Assembly (NCBI GenBank): GCA_002327925.1
Contig: DCVA01000036.1
Span: 62,001-126,000, forward strand
DNA length: 64,000 bases
Source: Anaerolineales bacterium UBA2200
GTDB taxonomy: Bacteria; Chloroflexota; Anaerolineae; UBA2200
Direction of reading: 5' to 3'
Within the stretch, counting starts at the first letter, position 1. Each line of letters opens with the position of its first letter. Below the pieces are notes generated by a model. The model did not search any database. It had not been told where the DNA came from and was given only the letters and a program-made list of their open reading frames with translations. This document shows positions 42,633-51,435 of this stretch, in pieces. The position numbers and the translations under genes were made by a program.

Positions 42633-43889
42633 CTAGTCGCGCTGCACCAGCTCAAAGTCCTCCGCAATCCCCATGGTCCGATTGCGTCTGTCGACCAGAG
42701 CTTTCACCTTCAGCGGCAATCCAAACAGGTTGATGAAACCGGCGGCGTCACGTTGATCATATACCACATCCTGGCCGAAAGTGGCAAAGTCATCGCGGTA
42801 GAGGCTATAGGGGGACTTTCTTCCCACCACGGTGCAGCTGCCCTTGAACAGCTTGACCCGGACCGTGCCTGTGACGCGCCTTTGGGTCTTGGAAACAAAG
42901 GCGTCCAGCGCCTCGCGCAGAGGCGTGAACCACTGACCATAGTACACCAGCTCGGCGTAACGGAGAGCAAGCCCTTCCTTGCAGTGCAAGGTCTCCCTGT
43001 CCAGACAGATCTGCTCCATCCCCTGATGGGCAGCATACAGGATGGTGCCGCCCGGGGTCTCATACACGCCGCGTGACTTCATTCCTACCAGGCGGTTCTC
43101 CACCATGTCAACGCGGCCGATGCCGTGCTTTCCACCCAGCGCATTAAGCTGGCTCACGAGCTCTACCGGCCCGACCTTGGCGCCGTCGATCGCTACAGGG
43201 AACCCGCGCTCGAAATCGAGAGTGATGTACTGTGGCTCGTCCGGTGCCTTCTGCGGAGACACGGTGAGCAGAAACATCTCTTCGTCCGGTTCTATCCACG
43301 GATCCTCAAGCACTCCCCCCTCGTGGCTGAGATGCCACAGGTTGCGGTCACGACTGTAAATGGACTTTTCCGTGACCGCCACGGGGACATTGTGGGCATC
43401 GGCGTAGGCCAGCTCGTCCTCGCGCGAGCGCAGCTCCCACTCACGCCACGGAGCGATGGTCGCCAGGTAGGGATTTAGCGCCTTGACGGAGAGCTCGAAC
43501 CTCACCTGATCGTTGCCCTTGCCCGTGCAGCCGTGGGCAACAGCATCGGCGTGCTCCTGCTCAGCGACCTTGACCATGTATTTGGCGATAACGGGCCGGG
43601 CAAACGACGTCCCGAGCAGATACAGGCGCTCGTATATGGCACCCGCCTGCATGGTCGGAAACGCGTATTCCTTCAGGAACTCCTCCCGCAGGTCCTGCAC
43701 GTACGCCTTGCTGGCACCGCTGGCTTTGGACTTGGCCTCCAGCCCCACCAGCTCGTCGGGACCCTGCCCGACGTCGGCTGTGTATGTGATCACCTCGCAG
43801 CCATAGTTCTCCTTCAGCCAAGGAACGATCACCGACGTGTCCAGCCCGCCCGAGTATGCCAGCACCACCTTGTTGAACTTGCCTCTCAT
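42633..43889 (-). CDS. argG: Argininosuccinate synthase
   Basis: The 418-residue ATP-dependent enzyme that joins citrulline and aspartate. The PP-loop reads VLAYSGGLDTSVIVPWL and the family motifs YTADVGQGPDEL, GCTGKGNDQVRFE and YTHE-like segment SKSIYSRDRNLWHLSHEGG variant are present as EKSIYSRDRNLWHLSHEGG. ATG 43889 has AGGAGG eight bases before it; the longer frame upstream covers regulatory DNA. A leader of about 260 bases with its own promoter, a short peptide and two terminator-like hairpins precedes it, pointing to attenuation by arginine supply. Confidence 0.96.
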   Translation of the reverse strand: MRGKFNKVVLAYSGGLDTSVIVPWLKENYGCEVITYTADVGQGPDELVGLEAKSKASGASKAYVQDLREEFLKEYAFPTMQAGAIYERLYLLGTSFARPVIAKYMVKVAEQEHADAVAHGCTGKGNDQVRFELSVKALNPYLATIAPWREWELRSREDELAYADAHNVPVAVTEKSIYSRDRNLWHLSHEGGVLEDPWIEPDEEMFLLTVSPQKAPDEPQYITLDFERGFPVAIDGAKVGPVELVSQLNALGGKHGIGRVDMVENRLVGMKSRGVYETPGGTILYAAHQGMEQICLDRETLHCKEGLALRYAELVYYGQWFTPLREALDAFVSKTQRRVTGTVRVKLFKGSCTVVGRKSPYSLYRDDFATFGQDVVYDQRDAAGFINLFGLPLKVKALVDRRNRTMGIAEDFELVQRD

Positions 43890-43951
43890 TGCCTCACCCT
43901 CCTGAAGAATAGTTGATATCCGTGGCCCGAAATCGACTCTGGCCTGTCCAG

Positions 43952-43989
43952 CGAAAAACGAAACGCGATGGTGAACAGGGACCATCGCG
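43952..43989 (-). terminator. Second terminator-like hairpin in the argG leader
   Basis: CGCGATGGT (43964-43972) and ACCATCGCG (43981-43989) form a 9-bp perfect stem with an 8-base loop, followed in the minus direction by TTTCGTTTTT. It lies between the attenuator hairpin and argG and may act as a second stop. Confidence 0.6.
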
Positions 43990-43993
43990 CAAT

Positions 43994-44024
43994 AAAAAAG
44001 CCAGCTCCCCTCTGGGAGCTGGCT
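43994..44024 (-). terminator. Intrinsic terminator (attenuator) before argG
   Basis: On the minus strand AGCCAGCTCCC, a four-base loop and GGGAGCTGGCT form an 11-bp perfect stem followed by six T residues. The 5' arm plus loop (44020-44012) can instead pair with CTGGGTAGCT at 44064-44055, with one bulged base, making a competing antiterminator. Confidence 0.8.
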
Positions 44025-44056
44025 ACTGTACTGAAACGAACGAAACCCGAAACAAG

Positions 44057-44131
44057 CTACCCAGGCGGTGAGTCTGGCTCAACTCGGGCGCGTCGGACGT
44101 CTTGTTTGTCTACCACACTGGCGGCTATCAT
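44057..44131 (-). CDS. Putative argG leader peptide (attenuation peptide)
   Basis: A 24-codon reading frame that starts about 20 bases after the predicted transcription start, with AAGAGG nine bases before the ATG. Codons 13-16 read Arg-Arg-Ala-Arg. The stop codon lies inside the proposed antiterminator arm. A ribosome that finishes the peptide would cover that arm and let the terminator form; one held at the Arg codons would leave it free and permit read-through. Overall Arg content is not exceptional (three of 24), so the case rests on clustering and geometry. No homologue is known to me. Confidence 0.5.
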   Translation of the reverse strand: MIAASVVDKQDVRRARVEPDSPPG

Positions 44132-44157
44132 CTGATCAAACCTCTTCGATGCCGGCA

Positions 44158-44186
44158 ACTCTATCACAGGTACGCTCTTTTGTCAA
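44158..44186 (-). promoter_or_regulatory. Promoter of the argG leader
   Basis: On the minus strand TTGACA (44181-44186) and TAGAGT (44158-44163) are 17 bp apart. It lies between the FmdB gene and the leader peptide. Confidence 0.65.
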
Positions 44187-44251
44187 AACGCCACCGCGAC
44201 GACAGGTCCGAGCGGGGCAAGAACGGGCTCGCGTGTTTCACGGACCCGCCC

Positions 44252-44485
44252 CTAGTGGTGACAACCGGCGCAGGAGCTCGCCCCGCAGGAGGAGCACCCG
44301 CCTCCCCCGCTGCTGCTCGTCCCTCCATCGCTGCCCTTACTCCTCGATGCGCAGACCGACACCTGACGACGCGCTCCCGGGGTCTGACAGTGAGGACAGT
44401 CCACCGCTTCATCACACCGGCTCAGGCTCCGCAGCAGCTCAAATCTAGCGTGACATCGCTCACACACGTATTCGTACAAAGGCAT
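44252..44485 (-). CDS. FmdB-family zinc ribbon protein
   Basis: A 77-residue small zinc-ribbon protein. MPLYEYVCERCHARFELLRS with CPHC near residue 31 is the FmdB/CxxC-CxxC zinc ribbon, named for a supposed formamidase regulator but of unknown role. The C-terminal third is Gly/Ser/Cys-rich and ends CSSCGASSCAGCHH, which may bind more metal. The gene is divergent from tldD and lies upstream of the argG leader. Operation as a regulator is not shown. Confidence 0.85.
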   Translation of the reverse strand: MPLYEYVCERCHARFELLRSLSRCDEAVDCPHCQTPGARRQVSVCASRSKGSDGGTSSSGGGGCSSCGASSCAGCHH

Positions 44486-44541
44486 TGCTGGCTCCCAAAT
44501 GGTTCACTTGTGCACCGGCGCGAGTGACGGCCCGCAACAGC

Positions 44542-44571
44542 TTGTCTTCTCGCTCCGCCAATGTGTATAAT
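44542..44571 (+). promoter_or_regulatory. Promoter of the tldD-pmbA pair
   Basis: TTGTCT (44542-44547) and a perfect TATAAT (44566-44571) are 18 bp apart, about 80 bases before tldD. Confidence 0.6.
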
Positions 44572-44651
44572 CATACTCAGGACAGACGCGACAGGCAAGC
44601 CGCGTTGTCGTTCCATGTGCAGAACCAGCATCCATTGGCCAGGAGGTAACC

Positions 44652-46091
44652 TTGAGGGACATCACAATGCGGGCCCTCAACGCAGCCCAGCTGCGCGGCG
44701 CCAGTTACGCAGACGTTCGCCTGGTCCGCCAGGAGACCCAGTCCATCGTCGTGAAGAACGGTCACATCGAAGCTGTCTCTCAGAACGAGAGCGCCGGCCT
44801 GGGAGTTCGTGTTATCGTCGAAGGTGCCTGGGGATTTGCCAGCAGCTCCAAAGTGAGCGCGCCGGAAGCCGCCCGGTTGGCCGGCAAGGCCGTGGAAATT
44901 GCCCGCGCCAGCGGCCTGGTGCGCTCCAAGAAGGTGTCGCTGGGACCTGCTGTTGTGAACGTGGCCACATACCGCACCCCAATCGAGATCGATCCCTTCA
45001 CCGTCCCCCTGGAAGCCAAAATCGCCCTGCTCCTTGCCGCGGATGAAGCGATGCGCCGGATAGCAGGCATTGCTGTCGCCGAGGGTTCGATGGAATTCGC
45101 GCGCGAGTCCAAGCTCTTTGCCTCCAGTGAAGGGAGCTACGTCGAGCAGGAGCTCGTGGAGAGCGGTGCCGGGATCGAGGTCACGGCCCTAGGTGACGGG
45201 GAGCTGCAGACTCGTTCCTATCCCAACAGCTTTGGCCGCCAGCAGGAGAAGGGCGGCTACGAATGTGTGCTGCGGCAGAACCTCACCGAGAACGGCGAAC
45301 GCATCGCTCACGAAACACTCGCCCTGCTCGGAGCCCCGCAATGCCCGAGCGTCCGCACGACCCTGATTCTCGACTCGAGTCAGCTCGCCCTGCAGGTCCA
45401 CGAATCCTGCGGCCATCCCGTCGAGCTGGATCGGGTCCTGGGCGATGAGGCCAGCTTTGCCGGCACCAGCTTTCTGACCCTCGACAAGCTCGGGAGCTAC
45501 CGCTACGGTTCACCCCAGGTGACCATCGTCGCCGACGCCACGGTCCCGGGCGGTCTGGGCACATTCGGTTTTGACGACGAGGGCGTCATCGCTCAGCGCA
45601 GCACCATCATACAGAATGGCATCCTTAGCGGCTACCTGATGTCGCGGGAGACCGCCTCCCAGCTTGGGCTACCAAGCAACGGTGCCATGCGCGCCGATGG
45701 ATGGAACCGCATCCCCATCATCCGGATGACGAACATCAACCTGTCGCCTGGCGAATGGCACTTCGACGACCTCATCTCGGACACGGACGACGGCATCTAC
45801 ATGGCAGTTAACAAGAGCTGGAGCATCGATGACAGGCGACTGAATTTCCAGTTCGGTACCCAACTGGCCTATGAGATCAAGAACGGAAAACTGGGGCGGC
45901 TGCTCAAGAACGCCAACTACAGCGGCATCACGCCCGAGTTCTGGGGTTCCTGCGATGCGGTGTGTGGGCCCGACGATTGGCGAATGTGGGGCCTGCCCAA
46001 CTGCGGCAAGGGACAGCCAGGGCAGGTAGCGCACGTGGGCCACGGGGCGGCCCCCGCGCGATTCCGCAACGTGCAGGTGGGCATCCACTAG
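44652..46091 (+). CDS. tldD: TldD-type metallopeptidase
   Basis: A 479-residue member of the TldD/PmbA family (peptidase U62). The metal site is HESCGHPVELDRVLGDEA, an HExxxH motif that only TldD, the catalytic partner, carries. GGLGTFGFDDEGVIAQ, LMSRETASQLG and GYxM-like SGYLMSRE are family segments. With PmbA it forms a heterodimer that degrades unfolded peptides and matures microcins. The start is TTG 44652 with AGGAGGT four bases before it. pmbA follows 52 bases later, so the two form an operon. Confidence 0.92.
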   Translation: MRDITMRALNAAQLRGASYADVRLVRQETQSIVVKNGHIEAVSQNESAGLGVRVIVEGAWGFASSSKVSAPEAARLAGKAVEIARASGLVRSKKVSLGPAVVNVATYRTPIEIDPFTVPLEAKIALLLAADEAMRRIAGIAVAEGSMEFARESKLFASSEGSYVEQELVESGAGIEVTALGDGELQTRSYPNSFGRQQEKGGYECVLRQNLTENGERIAHETLALLGAPQCPSVRTTLILDSSQLALQVHESCGHPVELDRVLGDEASFAGTSFLTLDKLGSYRYGSPQVTIVADATVPGGLGTFGFDDEGVIAQRSTIIQNGILSGYLMSRETASQLGLPSNGAMRADGWNRIPIIRMTNINLSPGEWHFDDLISDTDDGIYMAVNKSWSIDDRRLNFQFGTQLAYEIKNGKLGRLLKNANYSGITPEFWGSCDAVCGPDDWRMWGLPNCGKGQPGQVAHVGHGAAPARFRNVQVGIH

Positions 46092-46143
46092 CTGACTGTG
46101 GCGTGATCTGGCGACTGGGCCGCCCGCCAAAGGAGAGATTGAC

Positions 46144-47481
46144 ATGCTGGGTCCAACGAGGATGGAACGGCTCGCCAGGAGGGTACTGGCTCTTTCTGGC
46201 GCAGAGCAGACCGAGGTCGTGCTGCTCGCACAGGACAGCGCATTGACTCGATTCGCCGGCTCGCGCATCCACCAGAATGTGGCCGAGTCCAATATAGAGG
46301 TGCGCGTCCGAGTCCTCGACGGCATGCGGGCGGGTGTCGCCTCGGTCAACGACCTCGCGGATGGTTCGCTACGGCAGGCCGCGAGGAACGCACTCTCCAT
46401 GGCACGGCTGCAATCGAAGAACCCCGGGCTGGGGCCTCTGCCCGCACCGCGAACCATCCCCCACGTCAACTGCTTCGCCCGGGCGACCGCCGACTGCACA
46501 CCTCACCAGCGCGCCGGCGCAGTCGCGACGATCTGCAAGCTGGCAAGTGACAGGGGGCTCATCGCATCGGGTGCCCTGTCCACGGCGACCGTCGAGCTGA
46601 CGGTCGCCAACTCCTTCGGCGTGATAGCTTATTGCCCCAGCACAGTGGCCGAGCTGAGCACCGTGGTGATGTCCGACGACAGCTCCGGATTCGCTCTGGC
46701 CACGTCGATGGACTTTCGCGACATAGACGCAGAACAGGTCGGGTGTGAGGCCGTGGACAAGGCGCTGCGCAGCCGCAACCCACGCCCGCTCGCTCCGGGG
46801 CACTACACGGTGATCCTGGAGGAATATGCGGTGGCCGAGATGGTGTCCACGCTCTCCTATCTCGGGTTCAGCGCTCAGGGGGTGCAGGAGGGGCGGAGCT
46901 TTATGGCGGGCCGCCTCGGCCAGAGCGTGACGGGCGAAAGCATCTCCATCTGGGATGACGGCCTGGATGAGACTGGTCTGCCCTGCCCGTTCGACTTTGA
47001 GGGCACGCCCAAGACTCGCGTCGACCTGATCAAGGAGGGCATTGCCGTGGCGGCTGTTCACGACAGTCAAACGGCGCACAGGGATGGCACGATGTCCACA
47101 GGCCACGCCCTGCCTGCACCGAACAGCTACGGGCCTCTGCCGGCGAACCTGTTCATGGCGCCTGGCACGATGTCACGGCAACAGATGCTGTCGCGGGTGA
47201 ACCGTGGCATCTGGGTTACGCGATTCCACTATGTCAACGCTGTGCACCCACTCAGGACCACGCTGACAGGGATGACACGGGATGGAACCTTCTGGATCGA
47301 GGGAGGAGAGCTCTGCTATGGGCTGAAGAACCTTCGCTTCACCCAGGGGGTGCTGGACGCCTTTGCCACCGTTCGCGCAGCCGGCAGCCATACTCGGCTG
47401 CTGCCCGGCATGCCGGGCAGCGTTCGCGTGCCGGCCCTGTGCATCGACGACTTTAGCTTCACCGGGGCCACCGAGTTCTAG
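46144..47481 (+). CDS. pmbA: PmbA/TldE, partner of TldD
   Basis: A 445-residue TldD/PmbA-family protein that lacks the HExxxH motif and serves as the non-catalytic partner. The N-terminus LARRVLALSGAEQTEVVLLA, VRVLDGMRAGVASVNDL, and the C-terminal NLFMAPGTMSRQQMLSRVNRG followed by IEGGELCYGLKNLRF are typical. It probably helps to thread unfolded peptides into the TldD site. It is the second gene of the tldD operon, and a strong hairpin follows. Confidence 0.9.
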   Translation: MLGPTRMERLARRVLALSGAEQTEVVLLAQDSALTRFAGSRIHQNVAESNIEVRVRVLDGMRAGVASVNDLADGSLRQAARNALSMARLQSKNPGLGPLPAPRTIPHVNCFARATADCTPHQRAGAVATICKLASDRGLIASGALSTATVELTVANSFGVIAYCPSTVAELSTVVMSDDSSGFALATSMDFRDIDAEQVGCEAVDKALRSRNPRPLAPGHYTVILEEYAVAEMVSTLSYLGFSAQGVQEGRSFMAGRLGQSVTGESISIWDDGLDETGLPCPFDFEGTPKTRVDLIKEGIAVAAVHDSQTAHRDGTMSTGHALPAPNSYGPLPANLFMAPGTMSRQQMLSRVNRGIWVTRFHYVNAVHPLRTTLTGMTRDGTFWIEGGELCYGLKNLRFTQGVLDAFATVRAAGSHTRLLPGMPGSVRVPALCIDDFSFTGATEF

Positions 47482-47528
47482 CCGGCCGGGCTCACCTCAT
47501 ACGCCCGCTGGCCCTGCACGGATTCTCA

Positions 47529-47564
47529 AACGGAATGCCAGGCAGGTACGCCTGGCATTCCGTT
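47529..47564. terminator. Bidirectional hairpin between pmbA and the LVIVD gene
   Basis: A perfect 15-bp inverted repeat (47529-47543 and 47550-47564) with a six-base loop lies between convergent gene ends. T runs are short, so termination strength is uncertain. Confidence 0.65.
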
Positions 47565-47585
47565 GTGAGTCGGACGATCAGGGAG

Positions 47586-49871
47586 CTAGGGGCCGAACCT
47601 CCTCTGCAGCACGGGCAGGAAAATGAGACGAACCCTCGGCGTGGCTGTCGCCGTAGCGGTAGATGTCGGCGTGACGGTTGCCGTCTCTGTGGGCGAGGGC
47701 GTGAAGGTCGGCGACGCAGTGGCAGTGCGCGTCGGAGTCGGACTGGCCGTTGCCGTGTGAGTCGGAGTGGACGTTGCCGTGCGCGTAGGCGTTTGTGTGG
47801 GCGTGTTCGTGGCCGTTCGCGTGGGGGTCGGAGTGGGTGGTGTGATGGTCAACCGCACCACGTAAAGTCCGGCACGGCCCGCAGCAACGTAGAGGTAGTC
47901 CCCGGAGAACATCAGGTCCGTGGCGGCAAAGGGAAGTCCCAGGAAGCCCGCCTCATACAGGTAGGAGGTCCTGGCCACGCTCACGGCATGCACGCCCCCG
48001 GCCGCAGCCAGATAGGCATACCCGCCACGCAGCGCCACCTGACGAGTCGTTCCGACTCGCGAGTACTGGGCGACCTGATTCGGCGCAGCCGGGGTGCTCA
48101 CATCCAAAATGCGCAGGCCAGCGGAGCCGTCGGCCAGGTAGGCCAAGGTGCCGGAGACTGCCACCTGGTAGGGGTAAAGAGGAGCCGAGGAACTGCCGAC
48201 CTTCACCGGCTGCTTCGGGTTGGAGACCTGCACAACATGCAGCCCACCCGGCCAGCCGGTGGTCACGAAGGCATAGTCTCCCGCGATCGTCACTCCGAGC
48301 GCCTGCCCGCTCAAGCTTGTGACCGTAATGGCCTTTGCCGTGGGGGGCGTCTGGACGTCCACCAGAAAGAGCCCCTCCGTTCCAGAGGCGACGAGGGCAA
48401 GTCCCCCCCGCACATCGACCCCGTTCGCGAACCCCGGAGTGTCGACGGACCTAACGGATCTGGGTACGGCGGGGTTGCTAACGTCCACGATGCGCAGCGA
48501 CCGCGTGATCTGATCTGTGGCATAAGCGTATGAGCCGCTGACGCGCACGTCTGTGATATCGTCCCATTCCGCTGGTTTCAGCGTAGCACGAATAGAGGGA
48601 CTGGTAGGATTGGATATGTCAAGCACTCGCAGGCCGTTGCGCCTGTCCGCAATGTAGGCGTTGGACCCGGAGATATCCAGATTCTCAAAGAGGCTGGTCA
48701 CAGAGTACATTCCCAGCGATACGGGGGCCTGGGGCTGACGCACATCGACGATGCGCAGGCCTCGATCCGCATCAACGAGGTACACGTAGGTCTCGAGCAT
48801 CGCCAGGTCGGTGACGAACATAGAGTCGGTCCGAACCTGCTTGACTTTCACCGGTTCGGAGGCAGGGTCGACCCGGACGATCCACAGACCTCCTCCCTCC
48901 GCCGCCACGTAGGCGTACGATTCGCGGACAATCACCTGCCGCGCTATCTGGTAGACAGGAGAGCTCCCTTCATACACGTCAGCGATGGGGCAGAAGCCAA
49001 CCTCCACCGGGTGTGCCCTGTCCGCGGCATCCACGATGCTCAGGCCGCCGCCTACATAGTCCCCGATGTCGGGGTTCCACTGCGATTCGGCAACGACATA
49101 GGCCAGGGACGCATTGGCGTCGATCCCGATCGCCCGCCCACGGGTCACAAACCGGCCGGCCAGGCTCGGACTCGACGGGTTGCCCACGTCCACAATGTGC
49201 AGCCCGGAACGGTCGGCGGCGATATAGGCAAACCCTCCCGCCACATCGACGTTCCACAACATCGTCGCTGGCGACGGCAGGTATCGCCCGAGCTCGACCG
49301 GATGGCGCGGGTCTGTGACATCGACCACGTGCAGGCGCCCCCCTTCTGTGCCTGAGCCACCCGCGTGCACGACCACGTAGGCAGTCGATCCGCTCACGCT
49401 CAGAGCAACGGCGCGTCCATCCATCTGCAGGCCGGCAACACTTTGGGGGGCCGCGGCGTTGCTGACATCGATCACATGGAAGCCGGCGTTGCCGACAGCG
49501 GCGAACACGTATGCGGAGGTAGGCGACACGGCCACGTCCTGCACTAGGTCACTGAACCACGCCGACTCCCCCCTGAATGTCGGGCTGCCGCGATTGAAGA
49601 CGTCCAGCACTGCCAGGCGAGGGCCTATACCGGCATACGCAAAGGAGTCCTTGAGCGTCACTGAGGCCACGGCTCCTCCAAGCTGGCCAACGACCTGCAT
49701 CTCCACCTCGGATGCCAGGGACATGCCGGCTGCCGTGTGGCTTGCCGGCTGCCATAGGCCAGCGACCAGCGCGACCATCAGGATTACCAGTGCCACTTGA
49801 CCCAGGCGCTTGCCGGAGCGGTGCAACGGTGATGTCAATGTTCTTCTCCTCTGCCGTATTGGCTTGCTCAT
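47586..49871 (-). CDS. Exported LVIVD-repeat beta-propeller protein
   Basis: A 761-residue secreted protein. After an N-terminal signal sequence (hydrophobic part about 26-42) come about 13 repeats of roughly 45 residues with the pattern AYVA-(8-10)-LRIVDVSNPxxP-(4-8)-VG, the LVIVD motif of bacterial beta-propellers. The last 100 residues are a TPTPTRTATNTPTQ-like Thr/Pro linker ending in IFLPVLQRR, a tail I associate with exported Chloroflexota proteins. No enzyme motif is present. It may bind carbohydrate or protein outside the cell. It has its own promoter and stands alone. Confidence 0.85.
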   Translation of the reverse strand: MSKPIRQRRRTLTSPLHRSGKRLGQVALVILMVALVAGLWQPASHTAAGMSLASEVEMQVVGQLGGAVASVTLKDSFAYAGIGPRLAVLDVFNRGSPTFRGESAWFSDLVQDVAVSPTSAYVFAAVGNAGFHVIDVSNAAAPQSVAGLQMDGRAVALSVSGSTAYVVVHAGGSGTEGGRLHVVDVTDPRHPVELGRYLPSPATMLWNVDVAGGFAYIAADRSGLHIVDVGNPSSPSLAGRFVTRGRAIGIDANASLAYVVAESQWNPDIGDYVGGGLSIVDAADRAHPVEVGFCPIADVYEGSSPVYQIARQVIVRESYAYVAAEGGGLWIVRVDPASEPVKVKQVRTDSMFVTDLAMLETYVYLVDADRGLRIVDVRQPQAPVSLGMYSVTSLFENLDISGSNAYIADRRNGLRVLDISNPTSPSIRATLKPAEWDDITDVRVSGSYAYATDQITRSLRIVDVSNPAVPRSVRSVDTPGFANGVDVRGGLALVASGTEGLFLVDVQTPPTAKAITVTSLSGQALGVTIAGDYAFVTTGWPGGLHVVQVSNPKQPVKVGSSSAPLYPYQVAVSGTLAYLADGSAGLRILDVSTPAAPNQVAQYSRVGTTRQVALRGGYAYLAAAGGVHAVSVARTSYLYEAGFLGLPFAATDLMFSGDYLYVAAGRAGLYVVRLTITPPTPTPTRTATNTPTQTPTRTATSTPTHTATASPTPTRTATASPTFTPSPTETATVTPTSTATATATPRVRLIFLPVLQRRFGP

Positions 49872-49955
49872 CCTATGACGTGCCAGCCGGCCCCACGCAT
49901 ACTATCGAGGGGAACTCGCTGATCCGCGGTCCATCAAGCCGCACAGTGCGCGGCA

Positions 49956-49984
49956 AGTATAACGGCGGGCAGGGGGCCTGTCAA
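49956..49984 (-). promoter_or_regulatory. Promoter of the LVIVD gene
   Basis: On the minus strand TTGACA (49979-49984) and TATACT (49956-49961) are 17 bp apart, about 85 bases before the start codon. Confidence 0.75.
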
Positions 49985-50161
49985 AAGGGGGCGCAACCGA
50001 AAAGCAAGGGCCCGGGCGAGTGCAAACAGCGCACACAGTCCATGCAGTGGCTGTGGAAGCAGACCGTTTCCCGCCAAAACGGCCAGGACGATCCAACGAA
50101 CAGTCCATCCGGACGGGGAGGTCCGTTCAGCGCGAGACAGTGACCGACAGCCGTCCTTCGG

Positions 50162-51346
50162 CTACTCCTGAGGCCGCTCCTGAAGCACCACCGGTAAAGT
50201 CAACTCCCCGCCGGCACGGACGACGGTCACCTGAACCGTGTCGCCCACCGATGCCTTCGTGTCGAGATACAAGGTCAGATCCTGACCGGAGGTCATCGGT
50301 ACGCCATTGATGGCGGTAATGATGTCACCATAAAGTGGAACCTGAACTCGTCCAATCTGAACGAGCCGGCTTCCGCCGCGTATTCCACCCAGCTCCGCCG
50401 GTCCGCCTGTGACAACCTCCATCACCACGATCCCCTCATCGACAGGAATAGCCATGCCGGCCTGCTGGAGAACATCCTTGACGTCCGCGGTGATTGCCAG
50501 GATGTTGACTCCCAGATATGGGTGTGGGTACCGGCCCTGAGCAATCAATGCCGGTACCACGCGGCGTACGGTGTTGGCGGATATGGCGAACCCGATGCCG
50601 GCACTCGCGCCGCTCGGGCTGATGATCTGAGAATTGACCCCGATCACCTGGCCAAGAAGGTTGAGCATCGGCCCACCCGAGTTGCCCGGATTGATGGCCG
50701 CGTCAGTCTGAATGGCCTCGCCAATGAACCGGCCGTTGGGACTCTCGATGACACGGCCGAGGGCCGAGATAATGCCCAGGGTGAGTGTGCTTTCCAAGCC
50801 AAACGGGTTGCCGATCGCCACCACGAACTGGCCAACCCTGAGCAACTCGGAGTCAGCCACCGCCAGAGGAGGAGGAAGGTTGGCCGGGTCAATATGGAGC
50901 ACCGCCAGATCCGTCGCAGGATCCTCACCGACGACCTCGGCAGGGTAGCTCGCTCCATCGGTAAAAGCAACGCTGACCTCGTCCGCATCGGCCACCACGT
51001 GGTAGTTGGTCACAATGTGACCCGCCGAGTCGTAGACAAACCCTGACCCACTGCCCTCCTGCGGGATGGGCTGCATGAAAAAGTCGTACTGAATCACGGT
51101 GCTGCTGATGAACACCACTGACTTCCCAGCCTGCCGGTAGACGCCCTCTATCTGCGCTTCAAGCTCGTTGGAGGAGGGCTGCCATAGCGAAGGAGTCGTG
51201 ACACAGGCGACAGGGGCTGCTGTCGCCGTGGCCGCTGTCTTGGGAGACGCGGTGGGCTCCAGAGCCATCCTGGCCGAATCGCAGGCGGCCACGGACAAGG
51301 ATATTGTGGCGAGCAGAACAGCGCAAACGAGACAACGCGCTTTCAC
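50162..51346 (-). CDS. HtrA/DegP-like serine protease lipoprotein
   Basis: A 394-residue trypsin-like protease of the HtrA type. The signal ends in SVAAC (Cys22, lipobox), followed by an Ala/Thr linker. The catalytic triad is His116 (TNYHVV), Asp146 (TDLAVL) and Ser223 (GNSGGP). One PDZ domain (about 290-380) includes GDIITAINGVPM. It likely degrades or refolds damaged extracytoplasmic proteins. GTG 51346 follows GGAGGT by five bases and gives a normal lipoprotein signal; the longer upstream frame is Arg-rich and rejected. Confidence 0.9.
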   Translation of the reverse strand: MKARCLVCAVLLATISLSVAACDSARMALEPTASPKTAATATAAPVACVTTPSLWQPSSNELEAQIEGVYRQAGKSVVFISSTVIQYDFFMQPIPQEGSGSGFVYDSAGHIVTNYHVVADADEVSVAFTDGASYPAEVVGEDPATDLAVLHIDPANLPPPLAVADSELLRVGQFVVAIGNPFGLESTLTLGIISALGRVIESPNGRFIGEAIQTDAAINPGNSGGPMLNLLGQVIGVNSQIISPSGASAGIGFAISANTVRRVVPALIAQGRYPHPYLGVNILAITADVKDVLQQAGMAIPVDEGIVVMEVVTGGPAELGGIRGGSRLVQIGRVQVPLYGDIITAINGVPMTSGQDLTLYLDTKASVGDTVQVTVVRAGGELTLPVVLQERPQE

Positions 51347-51406
51347 TTGACACCTCCGGTGGAATGATCGATTTCCCTTGACGCCGGTTCGCGCACCTGC
51401 CCGCAG

Positions 51407-51435
51407 AGTGTAGTCCACTCGAACGCGCCTGTCAA
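51407..51435 (-). promoter_or_regulatory. Promoter of the HtrA gene
   Basis: On the minus strand TTGACA (51430-51435) and TACACT (51407-51412) are 17 bp apart. The -35 box overlaps the end of the upstream glycosyltransferase gene. Confidence 0.7.

Noticed and set aside
43890..44160. T-box riboswitch before argG
   Set aside because: The conserved T-box sequence (TGGNACCGCG) and a specifier stem are absent; the leader peptide model fits better.
47535..48533. A 332-codon plus-strand frame rich in Arg and Gly
   Set aside because: Antisense to the repeats and TPT linker of the LVIVD gene.
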